From Centropus unirufus (Eukaryota; Chordata; Aves; Cuculiformes; Centropidae): 64,000 nucleotides of DNA. Position 1 is the first letter of the stretch. Each line of letters starts with the position of its first letter. A model generated the notes under the pieces. It saw only the letters and a program-made list of their open reading frames with translations, was not told where the DNA came from and made no database searches. This document shows, piece by piece, positions 12,295 through 26,366 of the stretch. Position numbers and translations under genes: made by a program. The stretch is taken from assembly GCA_013397695.1 (NCBI GenBank), contig VYZI01000195.1, positions 341,162 through 405,161 on the forward strand, in the 5' to 3' direction.

Positions 12295-15200
12295 GTTAAT
12301 AGCTGGTTAAGAAAGGCATTATAAAAAATATGAAAGTAATAACCCCCATAATAATATGTGGCATAGTATAATGGGAATAACAACGTGCTTTCCTGGAGAA
12401 GCAGGATGTTTTTAATCTTTGTATTCTGGTCGCTGCATGAGTCAGACACCATATTTCACTGTTTGATAATCAACTGCAGTGTTATGCTTGCTACCTCTCA
12501 TACACTCTAGTAAAAAACCTCAGTATGATCAAGTCTTGTGAGGCAGGCCTTGGCAAGTATGAGCCATTGAAGCACAATTAGAAACAGACTTGTTGACAGT
12601 AAATTACTAATTGTACTTTGCAATGCTGAATGGATGGAGCTCCTTGATTGCCCAGTCTTGTCAGTGTACATAGTATACCTGCTGTATACTAGAAAAAAAT
12701 ATCCCGCCCTTTTCTGGGACATCTCCCCAGGCTTTCATTCTCAGGGAAGTGCTTTTTAGAAGAGTATTTTAAAATATACTTCTGGCCTAGTTGTCTGAAA
12801 CACATCTAGTGTTGGTCTAAAATATGTGGATGATTTTGCATATTCACATGATGATTTTTGAAAGCATCTAAAACTTACTGCCCTGTTTCAACAGGAACCA
12901 ATCAGCACTTCAAGCTGATGTTGTGTTTAACTGCACTCCAGTTATTCCTTCCATATGTCATATCCTTTGCACATTGGAGTTGGTCCATAAGTAGTTTTGT
13001 GTTTACTTTCTGAAATGTCAGTAGCTATTTTGTAGCTATAGTCCTCTTTAGCTGTGCAACGCTTCTCTTGAAGAAAAAAGTTTGTCAGAGATTATAAATA
13101 TTTATTTTTATAGCATAACTTCCTCTTTACCAAATAAGCTCCAAATCAAAATAACTATCCAATGTAAGATTTTTTAAAGCCAGTTTAACTTAATTGAGTG
13201 AGACAGGAGAAAATGCTTGTGTCCAATTAAAAATTATTATCCTGTGATCTGCTACCTATGTTGTGTATACCTATAACAGAACGTTTCCTTTATAAATGCT
13301 CTCATCATAAGAACACTGAGTGTATCAAAGGATGTATCAGAAATACTGGTATTTTGTCCAGAAATCTTATTCTTTACCGAAAGTCTACATGAAGAAAACT
13401 GTTGGGATTCATCAAAGCACTCCCTGCATTTTTTCAGTTCTTAGACACTCACAACCCAGGAGGCAACTGATTTGTGGAATTCCATTCAGCAAATTCACAG
13501 CATAGTTTCCCAAACACATCATTGAGATTTCTGTTTAGATTAGCTTTTCATGATTTTGTTTCTAAATTCTTATGCACTTGAACAAGAGTAATCCAGCCAG
13601 TTGTAAATCTAGACCACTATAACTAAAACTAAAAATGTTACCAGTAATTCATCTGAATAGTGTGCTGAAAACATACCGTTCTTTTCAGGAGGGCATCATG
13701 GCTGAATCTCATAATTTTAAACCATACTTTTCTTCTCCAACTTAGGTAATTGGCCACAGTTGCTGAAATTACAATAAGCAGCATCTGAAAAGCTAAGCAA
13801 ATTAGTTAAGGTATTATATAATGTACTACAAGGTAATTTTGAGGTCAACAAACCTAATTTGTCTAAACTATTATCTTCACTTTAAAACTTATCGGGTGTG
13901 ATCATTTACAAGCTGTCGGTTCACACTGTAGTTGCATGCAGAGGAATTTTTACATCATAAAAATTCTGAAAGTTCACTAAGCAGTAGCAAGCCATTTGTC
14001 TATGTCTTTGCATACAAAATATGAATGTAAACACCAACCTTCTTTCAGTCATGCATTTAGTGAACTTTTATATTAAATTTTGTATAGATGCGTATGTGAA
14101 CTAATGCAAAAAAATATACAGTGATGATTAGAAACTACCTACCCTAACAGTGCATTCAAAACATTCAACCCATACAAATCATAAAGAGGATTACTAGGCA
14201 ACTTGCAAAAAATATTTCTGTGTTCAATCAGAAGTACTTTCACTCTAATATTTAATCCCTTATTACCTTCAGAATATAATCTGCACTCTATTTTCATAGA
14301 TTTTTAATTATGTTAAATGTTAGTGAAACAAGGTTTCTTTGGGTGATAATAATGCAAATGAATTTGTGTTCACTATGGGAAATATCAAATTGCCTCAGTT
14401 AAATGTTTCTGTAATAGCATTACGTAGCATCCCAAAGGAACCAGAAGCAATGTAAGAAGAGATGGGTGGAAACTTAATACGGCTGTCTTAATCTGTTTTC
14501 ACTGAGATGATTATTAATTAAATGCTACTAATACTTTTGTGAGTTATGGAAATGTCCTTATGAAATTTCTGTTAATCTTCCTAAACAGCACAATCTCAGC
14601 AAGAACATATTTATTTTTCCCTTTTAAGAAAAGAAAATGGAGGACAGAATGGAAAAAGATCTCAACCATTTTTCTGTACAAATAATTCATAAGTCCATAT
14701 CCACAGTCAACCATGTTCAATTTTTGTGTGTATATATATGTCCCATTTAGTTATTCTTTTTTTATCTTTGCAAAATAATAGATGCATGAAAAGGTATAAT
14801 CTATCCTCATTACGCCTAAGTTAAATATCTTGTTTACATGAACTGCTTTTCTTGTAGTATTATTAGGACTTGGCTTTTGAAAACAAAATTAACTGCCCAG
14901 GCTATGCTTATAAGTACACAATAAATTATAAAATAAATCTATTTGTACTTTTTTTAATTCTCATTGGAGATACTTTCCAGAACAATTATTGCTTTATTCA
15001 TTAACTCTTTTAAATATATTTTTTCTCTGTCTTTATTTTTTCAGTAGTCATCTTTTCAGCATACTCATCTATTTTAGTACCGAAGTAAATGTTGACTGTT
15101 TTTTCATTGTTACCTGAAGAAACTCAGAAATGTCCCTTTTTGGTACACAGCCATATTAACTATTTTATTGAAACAGACAGTGAAAATAAAAAATATAAAG

Positions 15201-16983
15201 TATCCCAGCAAATGCTATATGACTTCTCAAAAAAAATTGGAAACACTTCCGTGAAATTAAAATTGCTTTCAGTTTGTATATTAGTGTAAATATTCTAAAA
15301 TTTCTGAGGAGAAAGAAGACATTAACATCCAAAATACAGTTTAAACACATATGTAAGTGTGGTCCATGAATGCTGTTCTAAAGAAAAATGCAGACAAAAA
15401 ATTTAAGGCTAGGACTTCATTCTACTGAGACTTTACCTATAAAAGATGTACCAGGTCTTGTATCATCAATACTAGATGTAAACAAACAAGAATTTTCCAT
15501 GAAGGTCTACTCTAGATATTCAGCGCATGAGAAAATATTCCAGATGTGCAAATCCAAGCTTGATTTAGTTGTTTAAGAGTGTTGATGTTTGATCATTAAT
15601 TCAGCAACGGGGCTTTTCAATTTAGTAAGCAATGTTAGAATGGTGATTCCAGGTTAAGACTACACAGAAAGATATTAGAAATAACATATTTACTTTAACC
15701 ACCACTTGGATCAGTTGAAGAAGGACCTAAGTGAAAAAGCTTGTTCATCACTAAATATTTTTAGTTTCAAAAATTTTTAGGTTTTTTTCCAAACTGGCTT
15801 GGTCTAGTCTTGTATTAATCTGGAATGCCATATGGCCATGTCACACAAGTTGGACCATGATTCTCTTTTTCTGGCTTTACAGTCCATAGATCTATACAGT
15901 TCACCTTTGTAATCTAGGTAACTTCAAACAAGAATCTTCATAAGGTCGGTTGACATGTGCAGATAGATGGAATAAGGTAAGTTTCTTGCATCTAGTTCAG
16001 TACCCATAGATAACTGCCTTCTCCAGTAAGGGTCACTGGGACTAATGGGGGGGACTCAGTTTTCTTCACAGTAATAGGCAGTATTTTTAATATGAAGCAG
16101 AATAATTATATATAGGAAAATGCACTATTAAATATCTGTGTTATTAAAAGCCAATGAACATTTGTTTGCTACGGTGGTAAAAACTCTACTCTGCTCTTCC
16201 TGGGAATCCCACAGTTTTCACAGGTAAGAAAAATATGGTAAATGTTAAAGTCTTCTGAGGTAGGGAGACGACACATTCAGCACTATATCACTATAAAAGT
16301 GTCAATTGTTACCCGTTTCCTGGTTTTATCTTTGCAGAGGCAACATAAGACTATATGGCTTTATTGCAAAGGAATTCTGAGCATTTCTGCTCAGAAGCAG
16401 ATGAGCTGGCCTTCTGTATGAATAGAGGTAATAGAGGCAATTGAAATAAGCTTCTATTTTTGCATTCATCTTGATTATGTTATGCTGAGAAGCTTATTTG
16501 AGAACTAAGAAGAAAAATATCATATTTTACTTGAAGATAACTCTGCTGTACTTCAAATGCCAAAGAATGATGGGTAGGTCTTGGGTATTTAGAATGAGGC
16601 TTCTGCCTTGTGTAATCATAGCAGTATTCAGACTACTCGTTTGCATTCACATGTCTCATACACAGAGTAACTAGTGGAACCATCATTTGAGTTTGGTGGT
16701 GGATTAAATTCTTTTTTTGTGCTTTATAGGAATTTGGATTGCTGTATTGTATTCATTAGTGGAAACTAATGAATTTTATGTAGTAGGTGGGAAAGTAAGC
16801 AACCTCCTCCAGCATTCTTCTTTCATTTATGATAATTCATTTGTTCAGCACACTTTTACAAAAATGAAAGATGTATAGATAGCTGGCAATTCTTGACATT
16901 GGTGATTGTTGTCTCTTCCTAATTTTTCAGATTCAACACACACACTGACTGTTTTTATCATTCACTTGTGCTAAATTTCCCTT
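12295..16983. other. Unique AT-rich sequence, no gene seen
   Basis: This 4.7-kb stretch has only short, unrecognised open frames (none above 75 codons), for example 13320-13505 and 15089-15289. A small TG/TA dinucleotide run lies at about 14726-14740. No RNA gene or transposon was recognised. Confidence 0.55.
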
Positions 16984-17891
16984 TATTTTTGTCCAACATA
17001 CTGATCAATTACCTGGATGAGGGGACAGTATTTATAGACGGTAAGTTTGCTGATTATATAATACTGGAAGGAGTGGTTGATAAACCAGAAGGCAGTGCTG
17101 CCCTTCAGCAAGACCTAGACAGGCTAGCGTTAGGCAGAGGGAGAAACCTAATGAGGTTAAGCAAAGGCAAGTGTAGCATTATTCACCCTGGGAGGAATAA
17201 CATCACCCACACATACAAGTTAGGGGTTGACCTGCAGGAAAGCAGCTCTGTGGAGAAGGACCTGGGAGTCCTGATGGGCAAACCAACCAGAACCAGCAAT
17301 ATACCCTCTTGGCCAAGGCCAATGGTATCCTCAGGTGCATTAAGAAGAGTGTGGCCAGCAGGTCAAGAGAGGTTATCTTCCCCATCTACCCTGCTCTAGT
17401 GAGGCCACATCTGAAATACCGAGTTCTGGGCTCCCCAGTTTAAGAAACAAAGAATTTCTGGAAGGAGCCAAGCAGCAGGTCATAAAATTGATTAGGGGAC
17501 AGGATGATTTCTCTGTGAGAGACCTGTATCTGCTTAGCCTGGAGAAGACTGAGAAGGGACCTTACAAATGCTTATAAATGCCTAAAAGGCAGGTGCCAAG
17601 AGTATCGTGCCAAACTCTTCAGTGATGCCCTGTGACAGGACAAGGGGCAATGCGCACAGACTGGAATACAGAAAGTTCCATCTGAACATGTAGAAAAAAT
17701 TCTTTACTCTGAGTGACATTGCACTGGAATGGACCATCTGTGTTCTGGAGTCTCTTTCACTAGAAATTTTTAGAACCCACCTGGACACGTCCCTGTGCAG
17801 CTTGCTCTAGGTGCCCCTGGTTTAGCGGGGATGTTAGATTAGGTATCTCCAGAGGTTCCTTCCAATCTCTACCATTCTGTGATTCTATGAC
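16984..17891 (+). mobile_element. CR1 LINE, 5'-truncated copy
   Basis: It begins within reverse-transcriptase-coding sequence. 'ctgatcaattacctggatgagggg' matches the CR1 block 'INDLDEG', followed by a segment encoding GKFADY, where the catalytic FADD motif is changed to FADY. Next come the NLMRLSKGKCSIIHPGRNN-like stretch, the 'cagcaggtcaagagaggtt' block, the 'ctggagaagactgagaagggacctta' block and the terminal 'accattctgtgattctatgac'. The frame is interrupted at 17397 and by shifts afterwards. The wording differs clearly from the copies at 11316 and 25376, so it represents another CR1 subfamily. The 5' boundary is approximate. Confidence 0.92.
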
Positions 17892-20800
17892 TTTATTGCT
17901 AACTGTGATTAGTAAAACTACAGAAAGTCAGACAACTGAAAAAACTCACATTTTTTAAAATACACATCTGTACTTAAACTGGTACTTAGGGGGTCACTGG
18001 GATCTTCATACGGATGATTTCATCTGAAAGCTGAGTCTTAGTTTGGACTTTCTAAACTAATTGCTCAGTTAATCCATGTTTATCAGGGAGGACTGTATGG
18101 TTCCCAGAAGTCTAGATATGCAAAACAAGCAGACACAAAGAGATGATCGTTATGAACAGATTTAAAATGTGTTTGTGTAAATAGGTGTTCCTACACTCAG
18201 TATATCAGAGATAATACAAGTCCAGAAAGAAGTCCGTGCATTCCCACAAACTAGATCACATGAAACAAATTAGTGTAGCTGTGCTTCTCTCTCAAAAAAA
18301 ATCTGTAACTGGATTTGATACATCCAGTATCGGTATTTCATGCAAAGAACACACTGTGGCTGGACCATTTTGAAATTATGTTCTGCATTAGTAGAGCAAT
18401 TTTCTTAAAAAAATCTGAAATATTTGTTGGACAGAATTATTATTCCTCTAAATATTTCAATTAAATCACTATTTTAATTTATTTTTCTGACTGGGAGATG
18501 TAAATAATTGATGCAGATTCACAAATGGGCAGGGGGCTATACATGTCACCTCCGTATGTCTCTGGAGGTGAAATTTTGTACTGCATTGGCTGGTGAGAAT
18601 CTGACAGGAATAAAAGTAGAGACTAAAATGCTGAAATCTTCTTTTAACTTTAACTCCCCACTATCAAAAAACCTTTACCTACTGTCATATTCTGGGATCT
18701 GTTCCCACTGTGTTTGTTGAGTGTCTTTGGTGCAGCTGAAGTTCCCCATCTTCTTTTTCTAAAAGTTTCAAGGCCTTTATTTCCGCTGTGATGTTTTGCC
18801 TGAAGGTAGTCCATTAGATCTGTGGTATGCTGAGGCTTCCTTCACATGTTTCATTATGGTTGTTGCCTTTCTCTGCAGCAGCAGCAGCCTGTGTTTATAA
18901 CTTAGCAGTTCAGTCTGTTTGCTCAACCCCCTCTGCATTCCTGGGACTTACAACTCACTGCAATATTAGTTCTTGTTGCCAAGGCACTTTGTATAACACT
19001 TGACTCTATTTTAATGTACACCTATTTTTGGTGCAGTGCAATGAACAGAGCTTCTCCTTAGTCGTTTATTTTGCTCAGACATTTATTTGGAAGATATTAG
19101 TTTTGTTAGGGTGTCCACAGATGACAGATTTCTCCATTCATCAGTAGTAGACCAAATATGGCCAAGACCAGATGCTCATGGCTTAAATGTGAGCACAGAA
19201 GGCCTTATACTCTGTATGTTACACTAGTCCCAGATAATCTACATTGATAATACATGTCTTCAGTTTCTTCTCTTTTAGATCATGTTCAGTTACTTGTCTT
19301 TGAGAGCAAGTTGGAAGTAAGCTGCTACTACTAGTAAGTGGGTTACTCTAGTTGGATGTCATACTATTCCAACTTTGAACTAATACAGCAATATGTACTA
19401 ACGTAAAATGGTGTTGCTCTGAGGGGCTAGCACAAATCTGTTAAGTGTATACGATGCACTTGTATAACCAGTACACTAATACTTGCCTTTGGCTGAACTG
19501 TCTGATCTTTTCTGCACATACTGTGCAGTCTCCAGTCAGGTTGCCTCAGGCTCTTTCGAGCAGAAAGTCATGAAATCTCTGGCTTCTTTAGCATGTATTA
19601 CATTAGCTGACAAATACAGTGTGTGCAAGCATCCTGGGCTAGAGGCTAAGAAGTTGGCTCGCCTAGCTGTGCTGTTTTAATCTGAGGCAGGCATTCCCAC
19701 CAGGAGAAGAAGTAAGCAAAGGGGGTCACCAGTTAAATGAAGTACTATATTTCTCCTAGGAAAGTTTTGTATTTGAAAAAGGCTTTGCTTTAAATCTCGA
19801 CTTAAGTGAGGTACCTGATTGCAGGCAGCAGTCCACAAAAGTGGGAACTGTGAGTCTTAAATTCACTGAAGAATACCACAACAGTTACAATGGTGGGAAT
19901 GATGCATGTGTGGCACGATTGTTATTCATGTCCATCAAAAGACAAAGTAATACTACAGCTGGGTGTGGTAGGATTGGGAAGTTAATCTGTATTTTCACAC
20001 CATCATAAAATGCCTAGATTTTTCTTCTTCGTATTTTATACAAATAGCACAGCAAAATTCTTCAAGCATTCACCACTGTTAAATTTAGCTTAAAAATACA
20101 GTAATACCTATCTCAATTTCTTTAACCTGCTTCTTCCTTGTCTAGTGTTTTTTTCTATCATCTCAGTTGATGCAAACCAGTATGTTAAAATATTTTTCTA
20201 AAAATAGAATCCTTATCAGTCTCACCAGCCATTTACTGTGCAATTGCATCCAGCTTTTCCTGTTGATCAGCCCATAGACCACTGTCTCTGGTAGGCTTAA
20301 TTCAGCGCATGTCTGCAGCTGCATGGATTGACTGGTACTAAAAGGAACTGAAAAAAGCAAAGAAACTGTTTCAATATATAAGGAACCTATGAAGCCGTTT
20401 TTTTCCCTAAGAGATCAAGGGTGATATGTGGATGGTAAAAGGGTAGGTTCATGCAAAGGATATATCCTTCTGAATTTTGCTGTACTACAGCAATCTATCT
20501 TTTGTTATCTAACTGGAAAAATAATCTTCAGATTTATATAATAACTTCTGGTATCCATATCATAGATGTGACTGACAACATAATGTCTATACAGTACCTC
20601 AGGAAGGCATTATAGGAAAAAAGTGATAGTTGCAAAAATATTTCTGGGCTCATGAACATGAGTGTCAATGTACCCCCCAAAGCCATACAAAGCAGAAAAC
20701 AGAATTTTTTCCACTCAAATCCACTACTTAAACTTGTTCAGCAGTGCTGGCAATGATCCCTCTTCCTCCTTTTCAATGGGCACATCCAATAATGGACTTA

Positions 20801-22878
20801 TACGTGTTATGAGCTGAAAGGCATCTCTAAACCTAGGGAAAGGCAACATTTGTTTGCACAGTCATAATTTCTTAAATGAAATCTAATTGCTCACACAAAG
20901 CCTTCCAACAGTTTTGGAATGTATATTGACACTACATTTCTCTCTCAAGGGAGATGGGAAGATGTGCAGTACCACAAAAAGGATAGTCATGAAAAGAAAG
21001 AATGCAGTAACAAATGTAACTTTCAAATAAATTTATGTTCTTAACAGATTTTATTTGGATATCTGAGTAAATTATTCCAAATGCAGACCAAACAGTAGCA
21101 TATTCTACTAATGTACTCAAGACTCCAACGGCACAAAGGTTTTGGCAGCAGATAACTCATACTTTATCCATCTTTGCATGTGGTAATACACCCCGAGCAT
21201 GTCATTTGTCAGCATAATGACAATTCCTGTATTCCCTGACTGCCTAGAGGAAAAGATTTAAATACAAAATAGCTTCTGGCTAAGAGACAGTCATCTAAAA
21301 AAGCTTGAAATTTAAGCCTTTTGTTCGTTTCACAATATCTGGGAGATCTGGTACAGTATGTTCCTTCAAAAGTCCTGCTTAAATCTGTGACCAGTTTCTC
21401 CAAGCTGTGATCAAGACAGTAAGTATGCATAAGATGTATTAGTTAGGTTCTAAAGCAAAGTATTAAAGGGTAGGTGCAACCTGGTAACCGATCGTTTTAA
21501 GGAGATATTAAAATAAAATGCGTGAAATCAGCTGGGCTCTGTAAACTGGGTGGACTTCACTCCTTTGTTAGCATCATAGCACTGGACACCAGCTGGCCAG
21601 AGGAGGATACTTCGAAATTTAGAAAGGAACAAACTTCTACGGTTTGCTTTTCTCCTTTCTAATGTATTTTGAGTGTCATTGATATAGAAATTTCAGAAAC
21701 CTTAGACGGAGGTATGTTTATGAAGTTAAATGTCACTGTGCAACGCACTACCTGGCCTTTTGCCTGTCATTGGTAGAGCAATTTGAAATCCAAAGTAGGT
21801 CACAAGTCAGTTTATTTTGTAGACTTGACCTTGTACTTAGTGGACATTTAATTCCATCTCATAACCACTGAATAATGTTACAAATGCCAATTTTGAAACA
21901 GCCCTTTTGGGATCGTATCTTTATCTTGGCAACTGGTTTCTCCTGAAAAGAGAAAAAAAAGAGTTCAGGATAAAAACTCCTCTCAAATACCATTCTTCTC
22001 TTACAACACGTGCACTTGTACCTTGATAGCTCAAGAGATGGATATTCCAGTTAGTTATATTCGTCCATTAGATATCTGAAGACATATACAGGAAAAGTGG
22101 CTAGATAAACAAACTGGAAATAAAGACTACACTCACAGCATTACTGCTTATTCTACATTTAGGCAGTCATTGTTTTATTTGCCTTATTTATCTTATCTTT
22201 TTTTTCCTTCCTCTATTGTCTTTGCTGCTCTGTCTGTCCTGCTACTGAGATTTAGCAGCAGCCAGAGAATAGCTCTTCTATGTGAATAGCATTAGAAAGG
22301 AGCCCACTAGGAAGACTTCAAGCCAAACGGATGAAGGACCTGGAGTGAAGGATAGGACCTGGCCATTAAACTTTCTATTTATGATTAAATATGATCGGTT
22401 CTATAACACTGAGATCTGGGGTCATTCCAAGGGTGAACTTGTTTCTTTTCCTTAACTTGTGTTGTTTTTACTGAGAAAAAAGAATATGTAAACCCTGTGT
22501 TTTGAGCTGAATTAGCTGTAGCTGAAATTCTTGGCAGCTTTAAATACAAATAGAGTCATTGCCAGTGTTTTGTACCAACCAAGCTTTTACTATTGAGTGT
22601 CCTTATTTTCTTTTATTTGCTTTCATTTCTGTTTTCAAAACTAAAATGTTGTAAGGTTGCACTTTGGGGTAGGAGGGTAGTAATTTTTTTTTCTTTACAG
22701 ATACATCTGGATTGGAAAATAGTGTGATTTTTATCCCCTTTAATGGGATCCCTAGAAGAACCAATGCACAAATTTTAAACCTTCAGAGTTCTTATATTTA
22801 CAAGGCAGCGCAAATTAGATGCCTGGAGTAAGAAACAAATTAATTTCATTTGCTCAGTTTTCCATTGAGGTTATAGAA
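17892..22878. other. Unique AT-rich sequence, no gene seen
   Basis: About 5 kb between a CR1 copy and a scaffold gap. Open frames are short (at most about 75 codons), unrecognised and randomly placed on both strands. No RNA gene, transposon or longer tandem repeat was recognised. Confidence 0.55.
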
Positions 22879-22942
22879 NNNNNNNNNNNNNNNNNNNNNN
22901 NNNNNNNNNNNNNNNNNNNNNNNNNNNNNNNNNNNNNNNNNN
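22879..22942. other. Assembly gap (64 N)
   Basis: A run of 64 N. The true gap length is unknown, and any feature spanning it cannot be judged. Confidence 0.99.
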
Positions 22943-25375
22943 CTGTTGAGAAATGACCTGGGCCTATGAGAAGATCAACAGGCTCTTCTGACTATTTTTG
23001 CAACTCAGGAACGTATGGACCACCATGAAACATTTCAGCGCTTCTGTGTGAGGACAAAGGGCCCCACCAAACCTGTACTCTGAAAGTCTGTGTGAGTTTC
23101 ACCAAGGATCTAAATAGGAGAGGAGAGGACAATGGCACATACCAGAACTTCTGTGCAAAGGTTAATGAAGTTATGAGGAAAGTATGTTAAAAAAAAATTA
23201 GATGAGTTAAAATAAATATTTGACTATCCAAAGCAGTTGGGTACTTTCCACCAGATGCAGAAAATCAAGTGCTGCATTTTAATGAGGAAATGGAAGCCTT
23301 CAGTAGATTATACTGGTTGTGTATTAGTAGTATACCTTATGCTTCAGCTTCTGATGGTAAATATTTTGCTTGACAGCTGATCCTGATAGTTTCCACTTTT
23401 CCCATCATCTATTTTTAACATCTATTTGTTCTAATAAAAAAATAGAATAAATATTGGAATTTACCAAGTGATTTATCTTTGATAATTTAGTTATCTAAAA
23501 GTATAAAATTACATAGTTGTTCAGGCTTTCCCAATAGCTGACAGAGATAAATAGACACTATCAAGTCGTGATTTAACCCCTCATAATGTACATATGAGAC
23601 TCATAGAATTAATCAAACCTGAGTTTTTCTTTCTCTATCTCTTCATTGCAGGAATCTAGATTACTAGTGTAGACCACTTACCTGTCCTTTAGGCAGTGGA
23701 AATGAAGTAAAATTACTCATTTCTGCTGCATGGCTTGAGTAATCCTCCATACAGTCCAGTCTTGAGCTAGCTGATGACTCCAGTAGTTATTGCAACCTAA
23801 ATAAAAGCAATATATTTAGCAATATTTTAACTGGAACAGAGTGAGAAATGTCTGTATTTTGTCTGCTGCTGTGTATTTCACATCAGAGCGCATATTAACA
23901 CTGAGAGAACTAAGGAAATAACAACTCAGATTCCAATATGTTAAATTATGGTTATTATTGCCCTTACTCCCTCAAGAAAGAAATGGTGACATCTGTGATC
24001 CTACACTGATTATTTTTTTTTATATATTTAGCAAATACCTACCCTTTTAAACATACTTACCTTTTACGGTGCATTTTAGTATTCATGTGGAAAGGGAAAG
24101 GAATTACCTCAGGCAGCTAAATATTCCTGTGGTTAAGCCCTACTCTGTCTTTCTAGGTGGCTCTAGTGATTGTTCTTAAGATAAAAATGTGTATTGTGAC
24201 AGAGCAACTTCAGAGCAGAGCTGTAGAAAAATGCACCAGACCCCAAAAATACTTATCTACTAGGTAAATTAGCCCAAAAACTGATTTTGGATCCCTATCT
24301 TGGTAAAGAGATGAAAATGTATATCTGTTATAACATCACTGCCTGAATTTACCACCTTTTTCTTCAAAGGATCATTAGATGTTTTAGATACTAATTGACC
24401 TAATTCATCTTAAGATAATAAAGAATTGAGATGCTCTAACCAATGTCAAATTAGTAAAAGAAATGAGGACGAACTCTAGACCACACACAAATACAGTAGT
24501 TGCACTGGTGGTGTTCCCTCTGATGTTAGTAGATGTAAGCTCAGTAGTAGTCAACAGAAATCTTGCTGATCTAAACACAATGGTTGTCTTTAGGTCAAAC
24601 TCTATTATAGTAACTTCTGCAACTCATTGCACAAGACTTGTAAAAAAACTGTAGCATGTTTTATTACACCATATGATATAACTAAGGCTGGGAGTACCTG
24701 ATGGATGAAATGCAATCTGTTTTTTCTGTCTAGCAGAAGATATTACTCTTGCAAACCTATCAAATAGGAATATCTTGGCTCCTCTGCTCATTTCTACTCT
24801 CAGACCTGAAGAATATGAATCCAGTGTCATTGGTCTTTGAACTTAATAAAAAATTTATGTCTTCCAAAGACCAAACATAATAGGCAACTCAACACTTTAA
24901 TTGTAGCCATTACCAAGGTATAACAAGGGAAAACCTGGTTGCCCTTCTAGATACTCCGTTAGCATTTCCACAATTACTAGTATTCACAGAAATATTGTAA
25001 ACATCATTTACTTATATCCAAGCATTAGCAAGTCATGGACAGAGATGGGTCTATTGAAATATATACAAGATAATGCAATAATATACTGCGAACAATAATA
25101 GATTGCTATGCTTTGAGGACTGGTTTAGGATTTTCTCTCAAATACCAGAAGAGACATAACTATGGCTATAACATTTATATGAAACTACTCAGTAAACTCC
25201 ACTGGATAAATTCTGTTATATAGCAACATGAGTATCCTGTTTTCGGTGGCTAAAGACAATTGTAATTTTTGGCCAGTACTGAACAAGTTAAAGAAAAGTC
25301 ACAGCTGTGGCAGTGAATTTCCAGATTATCTCTATGCATGAGGTTTACTGCATTGTCAGTACTAAAAGACCAAAG
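22943..25375. other. Unique AT-rich sequence, no gene confirmed
   Basis: Immediately right of the gap is an open stretch (22970-23083, 37 codons, no ATG at its start), described under findings; it has no family match I recognise. The rest is AT-rich with short frames only. Confidence 0.5.
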
Positions 25376-26366
25376 AATCATAGAATCACAGAATGGTTTA
25401 GGTTGGAAAGGACCTTAAAAGATTCTTTAATTCCAACCTCCACTGCCATGGGCAGGGACATATTATCTAGATCAGGTTGCTCAAAACCTCATCCAAAGTT
25501 GACCTTGAGCACTTCCAAATACAACTTCCAAATCCGCAACTTCTTTAGACAACCTGTTCCAGTGTCTCACCACCCTCACTGTAAAAAAATTCTTCTTTAT
25601 ATCATACCTAAATTTATCCTTTTTCAGTTTAAACACGTTGCTTCAAGTCCTGTCACTACAGGCTTTTGTATAATGTGTCTCTTCATCATTCTGATAAGTC
25701 CTCTTTATACACTGAATGAATGCAAGAGACATTCCTTAGAGCCTTCTTTCCTCCAGGCTAAAGAACCCCAACTGTCTCAACCCCTCTTTATAGAAGAGGT
25801 TCTGTAGCCCTCTGATCAATTTTTGAGGCCCCCCTCTGCACCTACTGTCATAGACCCATGTCTGTCTTGTACTGGAGACCCCAGCACTAGATGCAATATG
25901 CTAGGTGAGGTCTCATGAGAGCAGAGTTAGAGGCAGAGCATCACCTTCTTCAGCCTGCTGGCCATGCCTCCTTTTAAACAGGCGAGGATATGATTGGGTT
26001 TCTGGAATGGAAGCACACATTGTTGGCGCACACCCAATTTTTCAATTAACGAGTATTCCCAAGTCGTTTTCTGCAGGGCTGTTCTCAATTAGGTCATCAC
26101 CCAGCCTGTACTGATATCGAGGATTGTCCTGATCCAGGTGCAGGACATTGCACTTGGCCTTGTGAAACTTCAGGAGGTTTACAGGGGCCCACTTGTCAAA
26201 CCTGTCAAGGTCCTTCTGGATGCCATCTCTTCCTTCAAGCATGTCAACTGCACCACTCAACTTGATGTCATCTGCAGACTTGCTTGTGGATACAGTCAAT
26301 CCCACCATCTATGTCAGTAATAACTGCTTACAGTTCTTATTGAAAAAGACCCATAGTCTCTTGGTG
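25376..26366 (-). mobile_element. CR1 LINE, 5'-truncated copy, inverted relative to 11316-12294
   Basis: The plus strand opens with the reverse complement of the CR1 tail, 'aatcatagaatcacagaatgg', then the 'ggttggaaaggacctta' block. It runs back through ORF2 to a minus-strand frame (26308-26042) encoding SKSADDIKL and DLDRFDKWAPVNLLKFHKAK. The FADD motif reads SADD, and the frame closes at 26042. Internal deletions and stops make it inactive. The innermost 230 bp (26137-26366) are almost identical to 11316-11545, and the 5' truncation point is the same base, although the flanking sequences are unrelated. Confidence 0.92.
26137..26366 (-). repeat. 230-bp inverted-repeat module, copy 2
   Basis: Gapless partner of 11316-11545 at about 96% identity by eye. 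Downstream, in CR1 sense, both copies continue in CR1 ORF2 at the same position but with only about 60-70% identity. Confidence 0.85.
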
